A DNA stretch of 64,000 nt from Candidatus Didemnitutus mandela (GTDB lineage: Bacteria > Verrucomicrobiota > Verrucomicrobiia > Opitutales > Opitutaceae), in NCBI GenBank assembly GCA_002591725.1, contig NJAL01000005.1:186001-250000 (forward strand). Direction: 5' to 3'. The notes beneath the pieces are model-generated. The model did not search any database. It saw nothing but the letters and a program-made list of their open reading frames with translations, and was not told the origin of the DNA. Positions 59,827 to 64,000 of the stretch are shown here, in pieces; the first letter of the stretch is position 1, and every line of letters starts with the position of its first letter. Both the position numbers and the translations under genes were made by a program.

Positions 59827-60291
59827 TCAGCGATAGCTTTTGTCAGTAATCACGCGAAAAGAGGTCGCGGTGGAGCTGGCCCCAGCGATTGCAGAGGCAG
59901 CGGCTGACTCCGAAAAATTGTCGGAAGCCGTGGTGTTTTGGGTAAAACGATAAGAGTTCCGTTTTTGAATAAGAACGAGCTCGGGCGACTCAGCGATGCG
60001 CTGCACCTGAATTTCCTTCGGCAACACCAGGCCGAGTTTCATGTCCGTGTTCTGTTTCAACAAAGTACTTGGACTGATGGCGGTGGAGACTTCGCTACGT
60101 ACCTCGTTGAGTTGATTCCTGGCTTTTTTAATTTGCACCTCAAGCTCGCAATTGCGGCGCTTAGTAGAAAAAATCTCCTGGCGCATCCACACGACACCGA
60201 GGGAGAGCGAACCGCTGAACACAAACAAACTAAGGCTGAGTAAAACAACTTTGGCGACGAAAGTGTGAGCTGGAGGTGGGAGTGGACGCAT
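59827..60291 (-). CDS. ftsL: FtsL-like division protein
   Basis: Small bitopic protein expected to join FtsQ and FtsB-type partners and activate FtsWI. I chose the ATG at 60291 (MRPLPPPAHTFVAKVVLLSL); the frame is open upstream into rsmH. The 154 residues have one membrane segment (about 12-36) and a predicted helical stretch (about 40-75, EIFSTKRRNCELEVQIKKAR) suited to a coiled coil. Sequence is too divergent to call by motif; the identity rests on topology, size and the place between rsmH and ftsI. The C-terminal tail is Ala/Ser-rich. Confidence 0.72.
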   Translation of the reverse strand: MRPLPPPAHTFVAKVVLLSLSLFVFSGSLSLGVVWMRQEIFSTKRRNCELEVQIKKARNQLNEVRSEVSTAISPSTLLKQNTDMKLGLVLPKEIQVQRIAESPELVLIQKRNSYRFTQNTTASDNFSESAAASAIAGASSTATSFRVITDKSYR

Positions 60292-60298
60292 TATTATT

Positions 60299-61255
60299 TC
60301 AGTGTTTTCGTAGGACGCGAAGCTTCGCGGAACGGCTGCGCGGGTTGCGGGCGATTTCAGTACAGGAAGGAACAAGCGGCTTGCGTGTGAGCGGCTCGGC
60401 AAACTTCGGGCGAAGCTGCTGGGGCATAGCATCGGAAGCGTCGACGGCCTGGCCGCATTGGCGGCGAAAAAACTGCTTTACCGACCGACTTTCGAGAGAA
60501 TGAAAACTGATGACCATCAACACACCGCCTGGCACGAGACGCGCGAACGCCTCCGGGAGTGCGTTCTCTATGGCGCCGATTTCGTCATTCACGGCGATAC
60601 GTATGCCTTGAAAGGCGCGGGTTGCAGGATGAATCCGGTTTCCTCGTTTTCCAACAGCCGGAACCGCATCGACAATGAGCTGAGCCAACGTCGCGGTGCG
60701 CTCGAGAACACCGGTGCCGCGAGCAGCTTTGATGGCGTTTACAATCCGCCGCCAATGGTATTCCTCACCGTAGCCGCGAATTGCCCGCACTAGGGCATCG
60801 CAGGAAGCAATTTCCAGCCAGCGGCCAGCCGGCGAACCGTTGCGCGGATCGAACCGCATGTCGGCCGTCGCATCCTGGCGAAAGGAAAAACCGCGTTCCG
60901 CTTCATCGAGCTGAAAGGAGGAAACGCCGAGGTCGAAGAGGACACCGTTGAAATTGCGTTCCGGCAGCACGGCAAGATTGCCAAAACTCAGGTCGATAAA
61001 GCGAAACGTCGCCGGAAATTCGAACGCCACCTGCGCAGCGCGCAGACGTGCAGCTGGATCGCGGTCGATAGCTGTGACGTGTGCCCCCGCAGCAAGTATC
61101 GCCTTTGTGTGGCCACCGCCGCCAAAAGTGCAATCGAGAATGCGCTGCCCAGCCTGCGGCGCAAGGTATTCCAATACCTCGCTCAGCATTACCGGCACGT
61201 GACCATCGGTTGTCATGGAGTGTGGAAGGGCTTCAAAGGAAGCGGTCGTGAACAT
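60299..61255 (-). CDS. rsmH: 16S rRNA m4C1402 methyltransferase RsmH
   Basis: Methylates N4 of C1402 in 16S rRNA. I chose the ATG at 61255 ([20 protein letters not shown]), which has AGGGGA at proper spacing; the TTG at 61276 includes that site and is unlikely, and an ATG at 61216 ([11 protein letters not shown]) is also possible. Motifs: [13 protein letters not shown], the SAM site [30 protein letters not shown], and [12 protein letters not shown] with VISFHSLE. About 318 residues, normal. It lies 129 bases after mraZ and 7 before ftsL. Confidence 0.95.
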   Translation of the reverse strand: MFTTASFEALPHSMTTDGHVPVMLSEVLEYLAPQAGQRILDCTFGGGGHTKAILAAGAHVTAIDRDPAARLRAAQVAFEFPATFRFIDLSFGNLAVLPERNFNGVLFDLGVSSFQLDEAERGFSFRQDATADMRFDPRNGSPAGRWLEIASCDALVRAIRGYGEEYHWRRIVNAIKAARGTGVLERTATLAQLIVDAVPAVGKRGNRIHPATRAFQGIRIAVNDEIGAIENALPEAFARLVPGGVLMVISFHSLESRSVKQFFRRQCGQAVDASDAMPQQLRPKFAEPLTRKPLVPSCTEIARNPRSRSAKLRVLRKH

Positions 61256-61384
61256 GGGGCTTCCCCTAAGCGGCAAGGGAGGTTTATTGCAGCACCCCGC
61301 AGAACCTGGCGATGAGTGACCAAAATAGGCGCCAGTTTCGGGATGGTGAGAAAACAGATGGGGGTCGCATCGTGCTCCATGTTA

Positions 61385-61837
61385 TTATAAACCGATGCGG
61401 CGCATCATATCGCCGAAATTTTCGCCTATCGTCGCACGCTGGAGATCGTCCCAACACAATGGGCTCATGATGTTGAAAGTATCGCCCATGCCGCAAAGCA
61501 CGGTGTCGCGACCAATGCCAGCATGGCGGAGCAGATCCACGGTGACTCCGAAGCGGCCCTGCTTGTCGAGAGTGAACGACAGTGCGTCGGAGAAAATACG
61601 CGCCTTCACCGCCTGCGCATCGCGGTCGGAAAGCTTCATCTCGGAGACCTGTGCAATCAGTCGCGTCACGCGGGTGGGTGGCAGCACGGCAATGTAACCA
61701 TCAGGGTGCGGCATTGCTAAAAACGTCTCCTTCTCGGTGTGCATCCAGCGCCAAACCGACGGAACCGTGAGGCGATTCTTGTCGTCGAGCGTATGCTGAA
61801 AACGCCCCGAATAGACGTTGGTGTTAGGTTCTAACAT
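61385..61837 (-). CDS. mraZ: transcriptional regulator MraZ
   Basis: DNA-binding AbrB-fold protein that represses the dcw operon. The 150 residues contain two copies of the SpoVT/AbrB half: GRFQHTLDDKNRLTVPSVWR near 11-30 and FSDALSFTLDKQGRFGVTVD near 82-101, each with the DxxxR signature. It is the first gene of the dcw cluster, and upstream repeats match the operator that the family recognises, so autoregulation is likely. Confidence 0.95.
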   Translation of the reverse strand: MLEPNTNVYSGRFQHTLDDKNRLTVPSVWRWMHTEKETFLAMPHPDGYIAVLPPTRVTRLIAQVSEMKLSDRDAQAVKARIFSDALSFTLDKQGRFGVTVDLLRHAGIGRDTVLCGMGDTFNIMSPLCWDDLQRATIGENFGDMMRRIGL

Positions 61838-61860
61838 AGAGATGTTCTGATCCTAATTCC

Positions 61861-61884
61861 TCCAGAACACCCCATTTCAATCCA
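61861..61884 (-). promoter_or_regulatory. MraZ operator: three TGGR boxes at 10-bp period
   Basis: Read on the minus strand, TGGA (61884-61881), TGGG (61874-61871) and TGGA (61864-61861) are spaced exactly 10 bp, one helical turn. MraZ is known to bind three or four direct TGGGN repeats separated by 5 bases before mraZ in other bacteria. The site lies 24-47 bases before the mraZ ATG and overlaps the expected minus-10 region, which fits repression. Confidence 0.75.
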
Positions 61885-61905
61885 CCCCCCCCTTTTTTTT
61901 GTCAA
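61874..61905 (-). promoter_or_regulatory. candidate mraZ promoter with homopolymer spacer
   Basis: Perfect minus-35 TTGACA at 61905-61900 on the minus strand. The spacer starts with a run of eight A (counting the last A of the hexamer) and eight G. The best minus-10 candidate is TGAAAT at 61879-61874 (4 of 6 matches), giving a long 20-bp spacer. Contraction of the runs by three would give 17 bp. No other promoter with a full TTGACA was noticed near dcw. Confidence 0.5.
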
Positions 61906-62289
61906 GAAAACAACCACGTAAGAAGCCTAAAAAATTACTCACAAATAACTAAAATACTTCATTTCTGGAATGGAATGTTCCCAACCGCTTTTTGTGATGT
62001 AGATTCCACCCTCTCTTCTCGCAGTTCGTTTTTACACGGGGAAGTTTCTTCAGCTGTTTAGGGGAATCTTCGGCGACGAGACGAATCAGACCTCCAACCA
62101 GACGTCTTTCGCATAGCTAGAACAGCAAGCTCAGAGCGCACTAACACCTTCCATGCTGCCAAACCGGCGCTTTTTCGGATTTGTCACGCTTCTTTGCAGG
62201 TAGCTCTTTTCCCATTAAAGAACCGACCGCCACCGTCTGTGTCGTTCTCGGTTCCGTGTCCCGTTCTTTGGCAGGCTTTCACACCTCTT
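61906..62289. other. intergenic region upstream of mraZ
   Basis: No gene recognised. AT-rich up to about 61990, then short open frames without family features. Confidence 0.4.
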
Positions 62290-63520
62290 GCTCCCGATGT
62301 CTCGAGACAGCTTATAAAAGCTGTCTTCGTCTATCCCCCCACAGCCTCCTAAAATGCTGCAGCCCCACCCGTGCAAAAGCCCAGAGGGCTGCACATTCGC
62401 TTTCTGGAGCAATTCGAAGAGCTTGGTGACGAGGTGGACCCGATCTTTGCAGTACAAGTTCAAGAAACGACTCCGAACCTCCTTCCGAAAATCATCTTCC
62501 GCGCGTCCAGACAATACCACCATTGAGACCACGATTACGAATATTCGGAAGCCGTGGCGAGGTAAGTTGGAGCGGCACATGGCCGGACAAGGCCTACAAT
62601 CTCGTCTTCTGGTCGGATACACTAGTGTATTTCGCATCTGAAGAAAAGTGCCGGTCTCCCCCTTCATCAACACTAACTATCTATCTTTATGAGTGTTGCC
62701 GACCACTACTACTATTGGGACTATTGGGACTTCACACACCTATCTATCTATAAAGAATGTCTGCGGAAAGGCCAAAGGCCAAGGCCCCAAAAAATTCTTT
62801 GCTTTGCAGCACGTCATCCCAAGCAGCTATGATCCCAAGCAGCTATGATCCGGACTGGGGCCGCCCTTTCAGCCTGTCAGCGATTAGCAAGCCAACTCGG
62901 GGGAATTTATGATCCTTCCCTTTAGCACCAATCAACGGTTGCCATAATCGTCGCAAAAGGCCGTTCTCCGCCGCTTGCACGATCATATTCGTCTGCTTTT
63001 TGTCGGCCGTCTTATTCGAAACGTCAAAGGCGGTGATGTTGTAATCGCAACCGCGCCGTTCCTCCAAGCTAACGGCCATCACGTGGTTCTTGACGTAGCG
63101 GGCTGCAAGGTGCTGACCAAATGCCATGAACGGCTTCTGGTCCATTAGCATAGTTTACTACATAAACGCACCCCGAGCAAATCAAATAGAAGCTCCGTAG
63201 CTTTCCCCTCGGCGGGCATCTCGCTTTTGTGCTATCGTGATCGGAAGCTTTTAACATCGTTTTTTCCGAAAAGCAGCAGCTTACGAGTTGTCTTTGGTTT
63301 TTCGTGCCAACGGCAGGTGGAACCCCTCCCAGCACTATCACACAAGATCTTAATGGCGATTTGTTTGCGTCAGCCGCCATGCCAGGCTATTATTTCAATG
63401 TGAGTGTCAGCCATTTTCGGATCCCAATCGCTATCGTAAGATGTGTTTTTGCGCGTTTCGTTTGCCGAGTTTTAAAACCGTCTCAACTCGCCAACCTTGG
63501 CTTTGCGATTCCTTTTCACT
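62290..63520 (+). pseudogene. glycosyltransferase family 4 (GT-B, WaaG/RfaG-like) relic
   Basis: Stitched frames give FLEQFEELGDEVDPIFAVQV near 62405-62465 and LLPKIIFRASRQYHH near 62475 from the N-terminal Rossmann domain. DHIRLLFVGRLIRNVKGGDV near 62980-63030 is the start of the C-terminal domain (like 'irLLFVGr....KG.d.l'). SEAFNIVFSE near 63235 and VPTAGGTPPSTITQDLNGDL near 63305-63365 match the nucleotide-sugar site 'E.fg...lEa.a.G.PvvatdvGGi.e.i..g.nG.l'. Many frameshifts; also tandem duplications at 62707 and 62816. Confidence 0.75.
62816..62847. repeat. 16-bp perfect tandem repeat
   Basis: Two adjacent copies of ATCCCAAGCAGCTATG inside the glycosyltransferase relic. The second copy shifts the reading frame by one codon phase (16 is not a multiple of three). 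Confidence 0.95.
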
Positions 63521-64000
63521 GCCGAAAAAGTGCTGTCTACTCTTGCATTTGCTTTTTCAGGTGCCTGCGTAATCAAGCCGCATGGCCGTCTCTGTCTCCG
63601 TTCGAACCCCAAATAATCCCGACTCGAGCAAAAACTCTGCAGTCAAACCATCGACACCGAAGCTGTCCGCCTACAAACAAGTCGAATTTCCAAAGCTTGA
63701 CTCCAAACGTCATGTCTGCTTGCCAAAGGGTAGTGGCGCGCGCTTGGGCAGTTCAAGCGAGTTTGTTTTGGTTGTACCGGTCGCCACGGCAACTTTCTGA
63801 AAGCTCTTCAGATCGCGAAGATAAAGCTGCGCCACCTTCTAGCCGGCTCGTGCTCGTATACTCATGTTTTTTCAAGCACACCGATACGTGCAGTGCTTTG
63901 CCCGAGCTCCTCAAGTCCGTCGCATTAAACACCAATTCGTCAAAAGCAAGTATCGTATAGCTGAGATAGCTAAGATCTAAACAGGAAGGATATTGCGGCA
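63521..64000. other. eroded region at window end
   Basis: No intact gene. A plus-strand frame at 63582-63800 (MAVSVSVRTPNNPDSSKNSA) shows a possible relic with a Ser/Pro-rich start, family not recognised. Confidence 0.4.

Noticed and set aside
62215-62673. 152-codon minus-strand frame
   Set aside because: It lies antisense to the glycosyltransferase-4 relic, whose motifs read on the plus strand.
62843-63151. 102-codon minus-strand frame
   Set aside because: Antisense to the FVGRLI region of the same relic; the plus strand explains the sequence.
1-64000. CRISPR array, insertion sequence, prophage, toxin-antitoxin or biosynthetic cluster
   Set aside because: Both strands were looked over for spaced repeats, transposase or integrase motifs and large synthase domains; none was seen.
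1-64000. tmRNA, RNase P RNA, SRP RNA or rRNA
   Set aside because: Their conserved core sequences were not noticed on either strand; an eye search can miss divergent forms, so absence is not proven.

Overview
The window reads as chromosomal DNA of a Gram-negative bacterium of the Verrucomicrobiota, most likely Opitutales-like, in an early to middle stage of genome erosion such as a recently host-restricted symbiont. The lineage call rests on a small basic protein of the Verrucomicrobia/Chlamydiae family, a MurC-MurB fusion inside a dcw cluster, a double-length UvrA of the kind known in Chlamydiae, a DUF1501 relic, and an FtsZ with GGAGTNAVD in its nucleotide loop. The symbiont reading is an inference from the erosion pattern. 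No plasmid, phage, insertion sequence, CRISPR array, rRNA or biosynthetic gene cluster was recognised.

Adding up the intact genes gives about 38 kb of 64 kb, roughly 60 percent coding. The rest is mostly not neutral spacer. In several places it still reads as old genes if one moves between frames: alanine racemase, a DUF1501 protein, a lauroyl acyltransferase, a heptosyltransferase, both ATPases of an oligopeptide ABC transporter, two Gfo/Idh/MocA oxidoreductases, a FUSC-type membrane protein, a type II secretion/type IV pilus ATPase and a family-4 glycosyltransferase. Loss is selective. Cell-surface glycans, transport, secretion and sugar catabolism are broken, while translation, DNA repair, glycolysis and division genes are kept.

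Layout: 0.1-3.6 kb relics. 3.6-9.2 kb, minus strand: glycosyltransferase 9, serS, tilS, ftsH. 9.3-13 kb, plus strand: relics of LPS and dipeptide-uptake genes. 13-15.8 kb: eroded, unassigned. 15.8-17.3 kb: smpB and rpoZ (minus), cutA and the small basic protein (plus). 17.9 kb: tRNA-Arg(CCG). 18.6-20.7 kb: two oxidoreductase relics. 20.8-22.7 kb: lpdA and a holin-like membrane protein (minus). 23.7-29.4 kb: giant uvrA. 30.5-33.7 kb, minus: gap-pgk-tpiA, with pgk carrying one frameshift. 36.4-37.5 kb: mnmA. 37.6-40.7 kb: FUSC and GspE/PilB relics. 41.3-61.8 kb, minus: an almost uninterrupted division and cell-wall cluster, mraZ-rsmH-ftsL-ftsI-murE-murF-mraY-murD-lysM-ftsW-murG-murCB-ddl-ftsQ-ftsA-ftsZ-obg. 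62.3-63.5 kb: glycosyltransferase-4 relic.

The dcw genes together make lipid-linked peptidoglycan precursor, polymerise septal peptidoglycan and build the Z ring. A three-repeat MraZ operator with 10-bp period precedes mraZ. I did not find a convincing undescribed multi-gene system. The most useful observations are the pgk frameshift, an ATG-to-ATA start loss in the glycosyltransferase, an alanine racemase relic beside a complete peptidoglycan pathway, a changed catalytic loop residue in FtsZ, the slippage-prone mraZ promoter, and a 38-bp perfect palindrome inside a pseudogene.
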